A stretch of 64,000 nucleotides of DNA, taken from the NCBI GenBank assembly GCA_002633005.1, contig NMRA01000512.1:194142-258141 (forward strand). Direction: 5' to 3'. Each line of letters opens with the position of its first letter. Positions within the stretch are counted from its first letter, which is position 1. A program made the position numbers and the translations under genes. Of the stretch, positions 50,101-61,130 are shown in pieces. The DNA comes from Phoronis australis. Lineage: Eukaryota > Phoronida > Phoronidae. Under the pieces are notes generated by a model that made no database searches, was not told the DNA's origin, and saw only the letters and a list, made by a program, of their open reading frames with translations.

Positions 50101-53100
50101 ATACGATGTTGGCAAAATATAGAATTTTCATCACCCACAACTATTAAAGAGGTATGGAACGCGAAAGCTCGTCAAAACAAATCATATTGGAAGTGCCAAT
50201 TTTGAAATACGCGCGAAAGAGAAAACTCTGTGGTTACCACAGAGTTGTTAACCTCTCTCTCTCCCACTTATGATGAATGCAGGTATGCCGTCACTGTCAG
50301 TTGCTGGAAGTTGGTTGAGGTGAAAGGTCACATTTTACATGTAAGGACTTGTGCCTGTTGAGCAGGTGGAATTCTACTTCAGTGACAGCTCTAGAGAACC
50401 ACTTTCAGTATTGCAATTTAGTCTGCTTATTGTGTTCCAGACCCCTTCAAGCTAGACATGAGCTTTTATAACTTGGAGGTAAAGATTGATATTGAAAAGT
50501 ACAGCATGAACACCTGAACCATTAATCTGCAGGCAAATTTGGATTTAAAATTTTCCAATTAGAAAACAGTGTGATGTGACATTTAAAATATTTTTACAAA
50601 CATAACAGTTGTCTCGGCAAAAGTGAGGATAGCATACTAAGTTTATAAACACAAGAACATTTACTTTCTAAATCATTGTGAGCACAGGTCATGTACTGGA
50701 TGTAATAAAATGCAGTACTGAATAAATCCTTTCTTAATATGGACATATACAAAAACAGAACAAAACAGTATATATTTGAGTGCTGTATAAGCTGTGGAAC
50801 CTGTCCAAAATTACCAGGGACCATTATCCTAAATAAACAGTTTCACACAGCATAAATAAGAAAATTGCTGCTGGGGCTGCTATGCAATTACTAACTATTG
50901 TGTATTACACAATATACGACACTTCATGGAAACTTGCATATGTGTTATATATCTATGAAATAAAAAGTAAAATATCTACAAAAATACAACAGATCACAAA
51001 TATACGGTAGCCCCACATTATCCTCAACATCTCTGCAATTGTAATACCGTATTTGCCGTAATAACCACCCAGGGCGCTTAGAAAAGTTCGTTTCAGGAGG
51101 GGGGCGCTTACCCAAGGCCGTTGAAACCCGGTCTCCGAAACGGGTGAAATCTGAAGCTAAGATTCACCATATTTACGCTCTGTGACGTATCTGTAACCTA
51201 TGAAAAGACTTTCTACAAAACCGTGGTGCATATCAGACTTTTTTTTGCTGCTAAATTACGATCATTTTACAGAAAATTGTGCTGAAATTCCAGGGCGAAA
51301 ACTCGCCGACTGCCTGTCTCGCAATCGTCGATATGGCGACTTGAATGCTTGAATAATGCAGTTTCGACTCAAGCAAATTACCTAAAATCCTACTTACTTT
51401 TTCCAAGTAGCGTCCCTAAGATTTTTAAGTTCCCGTGGAGTCAGGATCACGGCAGGTTTATGTACAAATCTGTGCTAGTACATCATGCATCTACATGTAT
51501 GATTGGCAACATGAGAAAAATGTCTGGACGAACACACATGTTGTTGTCACGTGACGTTTGTTTTGAAGTTTTCTGCGAGAAGGGAGCGCGTGCGTGTCAC
51601 CAGAGTTCATTTGCCAGAACAGATACCGTCTTTTGGCCACAGAGCCACGCAATCTAACGAGCTAGATGTGCATTGTATCAAAGAAATTTGCACAAGCAGT
51701 AGGCCTAAACCAAAGCGATGGCCGGATGTTTCATTCAGCACAAATGCCGGTCTCATGTCGCTAAAAACGTTCAACATTTGTCTCGGTAAGGCCATATAGT
51801 CGCCGTGTGGCTGGATGCGGCACTTATTTTTCGGTGTAAGGGTGTGTAGGCATTCACTGTCAGGGTTCATTTTATCGGATATTTGGCTTAGAAACACCAA
51901 TTATGGTTAATCAAACAACTCATCTTAAAAATAACGCAAATATTTTTTATAGTATTAGAAACTGTCGGAAATTAGTGCCAATATTCATTTCTTGCCGATG
52001 CTATGCTACCCATTTCATGAATGGATAGTTCCCGACTAATGTCTTTGATGACAGGTTCATGTATGTAGCGCGTGCTTCCTGGCCACGTGCTTTTAACACT
52101 GGCCAAGCTTGTTAGTCTTCGATTCGCGGTTTTCACGTGTAGGCCTACAAAGAAATTTGGATTCCTGTTGAAAGCGGGGCATATCTGAAAAGCAATCCCG
52201 TAGACAAGTACACTACTGTTCTGAAAGGCCAGACCATTGGTCCTCGCAATATCAGCAAAACTTTTGTGTTTGTTTTGAGGCATGGAGGAAGTTTGAAGTG
52301 TATAGTCACGGCTAAATACCGACATAGCAGTGAGGCTCGTGGTCTACAAATTCTGTGCAGAATGATTTTTTCAGGGCTGTCTGATATTATTGATAAATTG
52401 AAGCCATTGCTGTAGAATTTTAGATTGATCTGTGATGTCAGGAAATGGCAGTTTAAGTCTAAAAAGGTTTTAATGTTGGCATGATGTCATGCTTTATGCA
52501 CTATTCTCTAAAACTAAGTTTGTTTTTAATTATTGTACTTATTTCAACGAGAGGCTATCAAAAATGGGACTTTGATGATTTATCTGATAGAAATTAAATA
52601 TTGCATTAAATAAAATCATGATTTATGAAACTGTGACAGTATTGTTCAGATTTCATGTTCATTTCAAACGAAATTAGGTCATGTTACTTCTTTACTGTGG
52701 TTTTGCTATGATTGCAACTTTGTGGCTAAATTTCGCTGAAGATGTGGTAATCGGTGACCTAGCTAACTAATAAGAGATTGGTAAGAACCTGCAAACCAAA
52801 TAATAGTAATAAATTAATATATTTCTTAGAATGCTACAGGCTTTCTTAACTTTCAGAATGTATATATTACTTTATTGAGCTAAAGTCTGTTTGTTCTTGG
52901 CTACTAATGTCAATAATGTTGTTACATAACCTTGATTGGGTCATGGTCATTTTCAGGTGGCAGAAACCAAAACTAAGAATCGTGCTGATCTTACGTTACC
53001 GGCCAACTTGGTGATTAAGGAGTCGCGCATAAAAGGAGCGGGACTAGGTGTATGGACCATGAAGAACATACCAAAGAATGTCCGGTTCGGTCCCTACCGG

Positions 53101-55724
53101 GGGGACGTGGTTGAGTGCACTGATATTACTAAGGCGTCAGGGTATGGCTGGCAGGTGGGGTTACATGATTTCTGTTTTGTATCAGTAACTATAGAATTAG
53201 TCTAGTAAAACTCACATAATCTATCGTGAACCATACTAAAAATTGTTGTATTGGAAAAAATTCCACTGATGTGCATGTTTGTTGTTTGTTTGTTGATACA
53301 TGATCTTTTATTGCTCACGTACACCTTAATATGAGGGAATAAATTTGTTAATTATGCGCACACTCCATTTGTGTGCAAATCTTGACACTCGCTCTTTGTA
53401 TAGTGCACCCCATTTTACGTTTTCGCCACCAGACTTTGTATCGTTCAGAGTCATAACCTATTTGAGCTTAACCAATAGCATTTCTGAATTCGTTGTCAAA
53501 TACTGATCATGTTCCGTTTTTGAATCGCCAAAATCGCCCAACTACAAAAGAAGTTAAGACAATCTATTCTGTCCAAACGGATTACCAAAGCACTGGGTTT
53601 GACTGTGTTCATACACGTTTGGTAATAGCGTGCAACCACTGCATACGTTTCCTTTGAAGCCTGGGAGATAATTGGCCTGCTTGTATCATACGGGACAAAA
53701 GACTGAGCTGGGCAGTTAACAAAAGAGTCCGATCGCACGTTCAGCTCCTCATGTCTGGAAAAGTTACTAAAAGACAGAACGCTGTAATGTATTTGGCTTA
53801 TTCAAATATCATTCTGTTTGGAACATACCCAGAAAACATCTTCTGTTCTTGATGTCTCTTGAAGCTGGAACTAATGTTTGCTCATAACATAATGTGTTCT
53901 CACCTACAGCTGTATGAGTCTGGTCAACCATCCAAGTACATTGATGGCAAGAACCTGGAGACGTCCAACTGGCTGAGATATGTGAACTGTGCTCGCACAG
54001 AAGCTGAACAGAACCTCGTGGCCTTCCAGTTCAGAGGCAACATCTATTATAGGACGTTCAAGGCCATCCCAGTGGGAACTGAGCTTCTTGTGTGGTATGG
54101 AGAGGAATATGGAAAAGAATTGGGGATCTCTATGGACAAGTTTTACAAGAGTAAAGGTATTTATAGCTGGCCATTACATATGGATGTTGAACTTGACACA
54201 TTTTGTTTGTCTTTGTATTTTAGCAGCTCAGTATTGCTCTCACTTGGTGACGGTCTTGTAATGAGACAAAATATTTCCTGTGCCTCTGTCAGCGTTTGCT
54301 TTACCAATGCTCTGATGGGAGGCCAACCCCTGTGATTTACAAGTGTCACTTAAAAGTGGGGGTGTGGGTGTGTGTGTGTGTGCGCGCGTGTTTTATGAAT
54401 AATTAACGGTGTTTGTATGAGGTTAAATGGACTATTTCATTTTGTGCTGGAAAATTTCAACTCCTGCTTGTTTACTTCCTGTACTATATACGGGTGATCA
54501 AATGTGTGCCTGGCAAATTTGTGGTAACTTGATATATTTACCGGGTCGCCAAATGAAATCTGAGGTTGCTTGACCAACCTATTGGTTGCCACATTGCCTC
54601 CTGAATCTTGTGCTTGCTAGAAGGGAATTAGGATAAAAAACATTTCAAGTCCTGGCCATGGTTGCACTTTGAGTTTTGATTTGTCATAACTTGCCTTGCA
54701 ATGATATAGTTTTGGACAAAGAAAACTCCTGTCTCTGCACAAGACACTACCATTTTGAGTTTGATATCTTTCGTTTAATGTAATTACAGCTACCATTAAC
54801 AAAGGCTCTACCAGCAATGGGAGAGCAGTCACCAAATGTTGGCGCTGTGACTTCACCACCACAGACTACTCACAATATAGACGGCATGCCACGACAGCTC
54901 ACGTTGTCAACAGATACATCAAGTGCCAACAGTGCGGCCTACGGTTCAGGTCTGTCAGCAGCTTCAAGTATCATATAACTGTGTGTAATGATGAAGAGGG
55001 TTTGTCGTCATCCACCAAGTCTGAAAACCATACAGATGCGTATGGTTTGTTGGAATCAAAATCACAAAGGATTGACCGCCTAGGAAGCATTGACTATTTC
55101 AGTGTAGTTTTACAAGAAATTGAAAACTTAAATGATTTTACATGTGACGTACGTGGCAATAACTTGAGTACAACATGCAATAAACTAGTAAGAAAGTCCA
55201 GCAAATGTGACACAAGGCTTTGGGTTGGGAAGAAAACAAGGGTATTCAGGGGAGAGCGAGGTGAAGCTTGTAAAAATTCAAATCTCCCACGTAGGAAGCC
55301 TATTAAGTGTCAACAGTGTGGTGCTGGGTTTGCAACGTCTAGTGACTTACAAACACACATGCGTACTCACACAGGTGAGAAGCCCTACAAGTGTCAACAG
55401 TGTGGTGCTGGGTTTGCAAGGTCTAGTAACTTACAAACACACATGCGTACTCACACAGGTGAGAAGCCCTACAAGTGTCAACAGTGTGAGGCTGGGTTTG
55501 CAACGTCTAGTAACTTACAAACTCACATGCGTATTCACACAGGTGAGAAGCCCTACAAGTGTCAACAGTGTGATGCTGGGTTTGCAACGTCTAGTAACTT
55601 ACAAACACACATGCGTACTCACACAGGTGAGAAGCCCTACAAGTGTCAACAGTGTTATGTTACATACACCAGTAACCGAAGCCTTAAGTCACACATGTTG
55701 AAAACACATGCTGATGAGGACTAG
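41004..55724 (+). CDS. PRDM9: PRDM9-like histone methyltransferase / zinc-finger protein, 9 exons
   Basis: In vertebrates PRDM9 binds DNA through its zinc-finger array and trimethylates H3K4 and H3K36 to position meiotic crossovers. Exons 41004-41163, 41530-41676, 44230-44276, 44795-44882, 45040-45144, 48827-48903, 52957-53154, 53910-54156 and 54790-55724 join in phase to 667 residues. Order: KRAB-like box (about 8-53), SSXRD-like motif (150-182), zinc knuckle (C184, C187, C195, H198), PR/SET (about 210-345), two isolated fingers (373-422), linker, then a tandem C2H2 array (526-665). Candidate catalytic tyrosines are retained in GYGW (271), YYRTF (321) and LVWYGEEYG (337). All four vertebrate PRDM9 modules are present and unbroken. 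The symbol is by architecture; orthology needs a tree. Exons 3 and 4 are the least certain. Confidence 0.88.
41530..41676 (+). CDS. PRDM9: PRDM9-like exon 2: basic/acidic linker
   Basis: [20 protein letters not shown] followed by ..[17 protein letters not shown]. The pattern G..P..P.FM..R and D.EW.P matches the segment directly after the KRAB box in vertebrate PRDM9. Acceptor CTGCTAG; donor taken as G|GTAGGA in phase 1. Confidence 0.8.
41860..43370 (+). pseudogene. Degenerate L1/Tx1-like LINE reverse transcriptase fragment
   Basis: In PRDM9 intron 2, broken by frameshifts and stops. Recognisable in order: [11 protein letters not shown] (the Y.DD box, near 42027), [29 protein letters not shown] (42320-42440), [26 protein letters not shown] (42735-42815), FDENGNF, and [14 protein letters not shown] (43300-43340). 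These are the post-RT blocks of L1/Tx1-type non-LTR retrotransposon ORF2. The 5' half and endonuclease are absent. Confidence 0.82.
43371..44229. other. PRDM9 intron 2, remainder
   Basis: Apart from the tRNA-like sequence, AT-rich with no recognised feature. Confidence 0.5.
43535..43612 (-). pseudogene. tRNA-like sequence (tRNA pseudogene or SINE head)
   Basis: On the minus strand GGCAGTG...CACTGCC closes an acceptor-like stem, TGGCCCGGTTGATAAG resembles box A and GGGTTCAAATCC is a perfect box B. The anticodon arm does not give a clean 5-bp stem and 7-base loop, so a functional tRNA is unlikely. Confidence 0.6.
44230..44276 (+). CDS. PRDM9: PRDM9-like exon 3 (small linker exon)
   Basis: A 47-nt exon, (A)[15 protein letters not shown], between TTTTCAG and GTAATA. 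It enters in phase 1 and leaves in phase 0, bridging exons 2 and 4. No family motif; support is splice sites and phase only. Confidence 0.5.
44395..44690. repeat. TTG-rich simple-sequence tract in PRDM9 intron 3
   Basis: Irregular iterations of TTGTTG, TTGTTATTG and GTTCTTTGTA. They generate a Val/Leu/Phe-rich frame on the plus strand and an Asn/Lys/Thr-rich frame on the minus strand, neither of which is a gene. Confidence 0.85.
44795..44882 (+). CDS. PRDM9: PRDM9-like exon 4 (basic linker exon)
   Basis: [20 protein letters not shown] followed by RRKNAQINT, between GCCACAG and G|GTTTGG. Lys/Arg-rich, as is the pre-SSXRD region of PRDM9. Phase fits both neighbours. Confidence 0.6.
45040..45144 (+). 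CDS. PRDM9: PRDM9-like exon 5: SSXRD-like motif
   Basis: [20 protein letters not shown] then [15 protein letters not shown]. The Y..R.......Y.E...P.DDDYL pattern is the SSXRD motif (repression domain shared by SSX and PRDM9). Acceptor TTTCAG, donor T|GTAAGT. Confidence 0.85.
45186..45782. repeat. Duplicated block, copy 1 (without insertions)
   Basis: Consists of sub-blocks A (45186-45312), B (45313-45436) and C (45437-45745) in uninterrupted order. All three recur from 45784 onward. Copy 1 ends next to the N at 45783. Confidence 0.85.
45784..48150. repeat. Duplicated block, copy 2 (with two insertions)
   Basis: A' is 45784-45910, B' 46106-46220, C' 47843-48150. Relative to copy 1 it has a 195-bp insertion after A' and a 1.62-kb element after B'. 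A more diverged third copy of C with the following sequence lies at 51055-51565. Confidence 0.85.
46221..47842. mobile_element. 1.6-kb DNA-transposon-like element in PRDM9 intron 5
   Basis: Ends CTATAGACCCAAATTACGCC and, reverse-complemented, CCATAGACTCAATTCACGCG form about 20-bp terminal inverted repeats. The ends are shared with the 123-bp element at 63020-63142, including the adjacent CGACAGGAGGCGC. The interior has no open transposase. Confidence 0.75.
48827..48903 (+). CDS. PRDM9: PRDM9-like exon 6: zinc knuckle before the PR/SET domain
   Basis: [20 protein letters not shown] then VVEDTH: the CxxC...CxxH knuckle that precedes the PR domain of PRDM9 (YCE.C.......C..HGP). Acceptor ACTTTCAG, donor CAT|GTGAGT, phase 0. 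Confidence 0.88.
48904..52956. other. PRDM9 intron 6
   Basis: Beyond the repeat at 51055-51565 I see no gene or RNA. Open frames here lack recognisable motifs or splice support. Confidence 0.5.
51055..51565. repeat. Third, diverged copy of block C plus flanking sequence
   Basis: TTGAAACCCGGTCTCCGAAA, GTGACGTATCTGTA, AATTGTGCTGAAATTCC and CACACATGTTGTTGTCACGT match 48040-48460 in order. It lies in PRDM9 intron 6. Confidence 0.75.
52957..53154 (+). CDS. PRDM9: PRDM9-like exon 7: PR/SET domain, first half
   Basis: Begins [20 protein letters not shown] and continues with [20 protein letters not shown], then GYGWQ. The L.LP..L.I..S.I.GAGLGVW and FGPY.G motifs are diagnostic of PRDM proteins. Acceptor TTTTCAG, donor CAG|GTGGGG, phase 0 on both sides. 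Confidence 0.92.
53505..53735 (-). repeat. Dispersed repeat, inverted partner of 20100-20290
   Basis: In PRDM9 intron 7. Contains TTTTTGAATCGCC, TCGCCCAACTA, GACAATCTATTC and CTGGGTTTGACTGTGTTC, the reverse complement of blocks at 20100-20290. Confidence 0.7.
53910..54156 (+). CDS. PRDM9: PRDM9-like exon 8: PR/SET domain, second half
   Basis: [38 protein letters not shown] and [18 protein letters not shown] match the catalytic half of the PRDM7/9 PR/SET domain almost residue for residue. Acceptor CCTACAG, donor G|GTATTT, phase 1. Confidence 0.93.
54360..54391. repeat. GT/GC microsatellite
   Basis: GGTGTGGGTGTGTGTGTGTG passing into CGCGCG, in PRDM9 intron 8. Confidence 0.85.
54790..55724 (+). 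CDS. PRDM9: PRDM9-like exon 9: zinc fingers
   Basis: After AATTACAG the exon gives two atypical isolated fingers (CWRC...H....H at 373-394, CQQC...H...C at 402-422), a 100-residue linker, and five tandem C2H2 fingers to the TAG stop. Four consecutive 84-bp units (55296, 55380, 55464, 55548) are nearly identical; the fifth (55632) is diverged. Helix residues -1, 2, 3, 6 read TSDT, RSNT, TSNT, TSNT. Confidence 0.93.
55296..55631 (+). repeat. 84-bp coding minisatellite (zinc-finger array)
   Basis: Four units of 84 bp, each one C2H2 finger plus linker. Apart from the first seven codons of unit 1, units differ at only one to three positions. These include ACG/AGG (helix -1), GAC/AAC (helix 3) and the codon after the second cysteine (GGT/GAG/GAT). 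Such homogeneity indicates recent unequal exchange or gene conversion. Confidence 0.92.
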
Positions 55725-56084
55725 ACATGTCTATATGTATGTAATGATAGAAACCTAAGTGGTACTTAACTTACTTGATACTTTAGAAAGACTGAAAATA
55801 ATTTGATGTCTTGTTGCTGAAGACCGATTCAGCTTTAATTAAGATTTCCACAATGTGACGTAATTCTACATATTTACCCGAACGTATACAAGATTGTTTT
55901 TACTGAGTGCATGGGAATTAGGATACCTGTGCGTAGTATATGCTGTTTTGTGAGCAACAAGTCCTGTGTATTCTGTGACTACACTATCTCACTGTCACAG
56001 TATAGGTTTAGGTTACACAGGAGAGGGAACCGTCTACAAATATTCCGGCACCTATTGCTGTCATCAATCAAACTTTGCCCGATA

Positions 56085-56090
56085 AATAAA
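56085..56090 (+). terminator. Candidate polyadenylation signal of the PRDM9-like gene
   Basis: AATAAA about 360 bases after the TAG stop at 55724; it is the first canonical signal I noticed downstream. Confidence 0.45.
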
Positions 56091-58132
56091 ATTGATTGAC
56101 AATTTATTTTGGTCTGAAATTGTTTTTCTCTTCAAGACTAACAAAACAAAACATTGCTTGGTAGGTAAATAGCCTCGTAAATAAACATTTGCAATATCTT
56201 TTGTTGTGAATAATCAAATTCTAAATTTTCTTGAGAAGGAACTTCTCTGAATATCCCTGTAGGTTCCCTACCCTCATCTTGCTACACAAATTCCTCTAAC
56301 ACTGAAATCTCATTCACTTGATAGTCTGCCATTTTCTGGTTGTAACTCGGCTGTTTTTATTTTGTTGTCTGATTTTTATGCGTGATTTCACTAGGCATAG
56401 ATACCAGGGTGGAGTTTCGTAGGCCAAGGGTCTTCAGGCCAGTGAAAGGCGAGTGGTTTGCAAGCATGCTTCTGAGAACTGTTGAGATTGAGGCACTGAA
56501 GGGATGGTTGAATGTTGAATTATGTGATTGAATTCATAAGTTATGGAACAGATTATTTCTTCGTTTCTATTATTTTATAAGTACAAGATGTGGCATGTTG
56601 TACTAGTCGTCCATTTGTTGGTCATTGTTAATAGATTCTTTGAAGCTCGTTTAGCGAGGATGCTCGAGAGAGGTTTGTTAGAATTTTATTATATATTTTA
56701 AAAGTTTGTGTCTTCTAGTTTGTGACAAATTCCCAATATTTATTGTTGATATGATGCTGTTTTGATTGTTATATCGTTGGTGTTGAACATTATCCTTATT
56801 TCCCTATGCGCAGAACGAGTCGCTTAAAGACCTTTAGATAACTTTTCATCATTCCATGCTCTTTCTGTAAAAAAATGAATCTAAGCTTCGCCAATGCTAG
56901 CTTTAAAATGTGTTTTCACGCAACAAAAATCCTACTATTCTCATCTTAGCTTTTTGTTCGCTCATGATTGGTGTCATACCAGTTCATTTTCACTGAAACG
57001 CTAGCGTTCTTGACTTCTCCTTCGGTGTAACTTCAAGGGTCACTTTTATTTGTACTTTTCATCGGACAAATGATCGTGTTGTCTGAGGCTCGAAGAAACA
57101 CCCCGGTGAAGAAAAATCGACGCCACCGATTTTGCTCATGAGGAAATGTGTTATAATGTTGTTTTTGTTGTTTAATACATCTTTATTAATTGTTATTCAA
57201 ATGATGTGTTGTTTTAGATTGTGTTCTGTGCCATATCAGTCAAATTGTGGGAAACATTCAGGCGGCATTTGAATATCGATGCATTAATATACTGAAAACT
57301 TTAGTTACCTCAGCTGTAACCAAACAAAAACTCGCGACGCTCAGGGTTTTTGGTATGGCGTGGAGTATCATCGCAACGTACGATATATGATGAGCCAATT
57401 TCACATTTCGATGGTTTGGCGTGGCGATGAGAAAAGCCCTCAAAAAATAGAAATTCCCGCTTACAACGTAACAATTGGCATTTATAATTATATTAAACAA
57501 ACCTTTTGTGGGATGTCCATCAAATCGATTAAAACAATAGTTTCTGTCTGACTGAAGTAGCATAGGCTATATTTTGACAGTTTTGGGAAAGTGTGACAAA
57601 CGAATGTTAGATGCGTTAAAGAAAGGCTAAGCGACTACTAATCCTGCGCTTGAGTGAAAAGTGAAATTTCAAGGTAGCAATTTTTATCACAGAATCTATA
57701 ATTACGTTTACGTAAGTTAATGAATACACCAAAGCATTTCAATTACCAAAACATGTACACGCACTACAATATCATACAGTATGTATTCAAGCCAATGTGT
57801 TGAAATAGCACTGACGTCCGTTTCAACTTTACAACGATAACCAACTCCCAATGTTCCCAATGTTTAAAAAGCGACAATCAAACCCAGGTTCGGTTGAATT
57901 ACTTACCGCTATCAATTTAATCTCAACTTGTTTCTCACAAAAAACGAAGCGATTTTGGTCTTGCAAAGAGTTGACATTTCGCTGTTTCTCAAGACTTTGG
58001 CGAATAAACTGACACGAAAGCAGACTTGAGGGATCTGAGACCAAGTTCATAATGGTAATGTACGTCCAAATTTAAGTTTGTGGGTGATCCGTATGAAGGT
58101 TTCAGATGCTGTGCTTTATGCACTGTTCGTTA

Positions 58133-58258
58133 GAAATTAGAAATCGTTTAAAAAATGCTCCACGCTTGTACGAAGGGATATTAAAAAAAGGACTTTGAAT
58201 TTCGTAAAGTCCTATTTTTAATATCCCTTGGAGCATTGTTTAAACGATTTTTAATTTC
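58133..58258. mobile_element. 126-bp foldback element
   Basis: GAAATTAGAAATCGTTTAAA at the left and TTTAAACGATTTTTAATTTC at the right, with TGCTCC/GGAGCA, AGGGATATTAAAAA and AAAGGACTTT/AAAGTCCTAT nearer the centre, give a nearly complete hairpin. No coding capacity. Confidence 0.85.
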
Positions 58259-61130
58259 AGACTCCATCCTGAACATTTACATTAAAATTTTTCGGTAAAA
58301 TTTTGATACCGTTATTGATGCTATTGATGCATCTTTCTTTTTGATGAATTTTTCTGAAAACGCGTTCACGTGACCAGATTAATGTCAGATTGGTGAAATT
58401 CAAAAATCGAATTGCACACTTTCTTCTTTCAAAAGTAACCTACCTTTACCGAGTTATCTTCCATAATTTTGTCGATGTGTTGGTAAATACACAGATGTCG
58501 ACGAGGTTGTGCGTAGACCCTAGACCTAATCATTTTTGTGACTCAGATGGTGGCTTCACAGTCGCTCCAACTTTACAAATTCATAGATTTCTAGGGCCAG
58601 GGTTTAATCTCCGAACTGAGCCTTGAAGGGGACTCGAAACTATTACCAGTCATGTCGCATTATTCGAGTACAAATTTGTAGATCCCCACGAAGCAAGCCA
58701 TGCAATTGACCAGTTTTTGAGCTGAGTGCAAAGATTAGCCAGGGTCCAGGTATTGAGGTGTTGCGTTCATTGTATAATAATTCCTTAAGTCATATTTAAC
58801 TTTTAAAGTGTTTTAATTTTGCAAATAGAACAGAATCGTCTAGTATTAGTTGTTTCAGCAACTTTTGTATGGTATCAAGTACCTCACTTGAACGATGATT
58901 CGTTGACGTTGAAAATTTAAATTCCATGGTTTTAATCAAATGTTAATAGAATTGCTACGTTCTTTTATTTGCAAACTTTACCCTGAATCTTTGTTTTCAT
59001 TATCTTAGATTGATCTTGAATTGTTTGGAATTGGATTTTCACAGTTTTGATTTTTCCAACATAGAGGTCACTGACAAAGTCTTACAACTACGCCTTTCCT
59101 GTTAACACGGTTAAATTCGTGGTATCAGAACGTTACATGTGCTAGAGAAACATAATCCAAGAAAATTCACGCTGGGCATGCGCAAGGAACTAAACCGAAG
59201 AAATAACGTCATACGTATAAATGCGTTGATTTTCTGTCATTAAAGTTTTACACAATAGATACCGCTACGAACGGTAAGTATTGAAGCCAAAGTAATATGC
59301 ACACTGGGATCGCCGCTACGTAACATTAAACGCTTTTTTAAGAGTCACCGCACATACAGTATTTTGATGTTTTTACTTTTGTTTCTAGTGTCAGTGAATT
59401 TGGTAGTTCCATAAATTCATTCATACCTGCGGCACCGGGCGCACGTGTAACCTGTTGATAGCTACATTCTTGCTTCAATGGTCAAGTAGTTTAATCAATT
59501 CTTTTTGCAAGCTGTTGCGAGTTGAATTAAATTTCCTTAATTTAGGCAGACAGAGAAAGGTCCGCGCAATTTAACCCCATTTACGGAAAACGCTAGATTA
59601 GAATGGGTTTTGCACAAAGTTGCTGTGGTCAATAAGTGTCAAGTCATTCCAAGATTGGATTGTCAATTAAAAAACCTACACAGTTATTATTCCCTACTAT
59701 GCAATGTAATGGGCCTACTATGTTCACGGGCTTTTGAGAAAGCAGGATCAAGGTAATCAATTTGGTCAGGTTCAAACAAAATCAACATCTAGATGGATAT
59801 GAAGAGCTTGATAGGCCCCCACGAAAGCTTACTGCTTTTCGAAATAGCCACGCCATGTTAAAATTCACTAGCATCACGTCTTTGGTGGATAGGCTTACAG
59901 CGCCATCTACATATACGATTTAATGCTGACGGGAGGTTTCAACCTTTTGTTATAAACAGCGTTTTAACAAGTTGCTGCTGTCGGATTGCCGGCAAGTTTT
60001 CATTGATGTGCGGTGAAATATACTAGTGGATTATAGAAAGGCAAACCTCAAGAAATGGATGAAGGACAATGTGTTCCATGCAATGTCCAATGGAGAGAAG
60101 TATTCGGGGCTGCTACTACTATAGTAGCGAGTTTTATTGCTCTTGAGCAACAGTATCAAAATGCGCCCCCCGGTGTGTCTTTGCCGACGAAAAAAAAAAC
60201 GTTTTTGACAAAAAGTATTTATATATGTGAACATTGTTTTCATGAAAACATTTTTATGTTTTTACACATAGTGATAAACTGTTGCGAGCCTTTCCCTGGG
60301 TAAATTTGTTAAAACTCACCCTTTCCCAAGTTGCCACGGAAACATGCACGCGCAATAACTGAAACACCGTTCTGAAACAAACCCTTTTCATGTTTTATGG
60401 TGGCCTTCGGAAACTCTTCAGGTGTAAAACACATTCCGTAGTTAATAATATCTTCATGATGTGAGTAATGTCATTGAAGTCTCCTTCAAATGCTGCATCA
60501 AAATCGGCACAACATTGAAGCATGTCGTCTTGGGCATGCTGCCTACATTACTGGAAGCCGAACTGAGCGTTCAGGGTTTGAATACGGTTTCGGCATTCAG
60601 TTCATGACCTTCAGTTACTTGCGGAAAATTGGAAGAGAAAAAGTGGCCTCCGGAGGCACTGACGGATCTACTGTCGCAAACGCCGCCGGGGCTACAGCCA
60701 CAATTTTCGAAGGAATTGTGTTTGATCGTGTCCACAAGCAGTGTGCTGAGCCCCTTGCCTCCTCACCCTCTGGCGTATCCTAAAATATTCCACGGTAGGG
60801 TCGATCGCAAATTGTTGACTCCCATTTGGGGACGAGGGGGCGCTGAAATGAATGATAACGTGGGGCCCTTTTCCAGTGAAAAGGGAGCAAAACACAAGAA
60901 TGAACTGTTTTCACGGAGGGTGGATTTTTGAGGCAGAGTCAGCTTGCTAGAGTGCCCTCCTGGCTACGGCAGTGCCCTTACCTTAAACGCGCCTGAGCAG
61001 AAGTGGGTGCTCGTTAACATTTTTCAGCCGTCAAGTAAAGAAAACCTTTAGTCATGTCCTCTTTTTATTTGTTGTGGTCTGATTGTGCCCCTGTTTTGTT
61101 GGCGCCCAGGGACTCCCCCACTCCCCCTCG

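Noticed and set aside
60055-60931. Possible small gene starting MDEGQCVPCNVQWREVFG and following frames
   Set aside because: No recognised domain, no convincing splice sites linking the frames, and repeat ends close by; left as uncalled.
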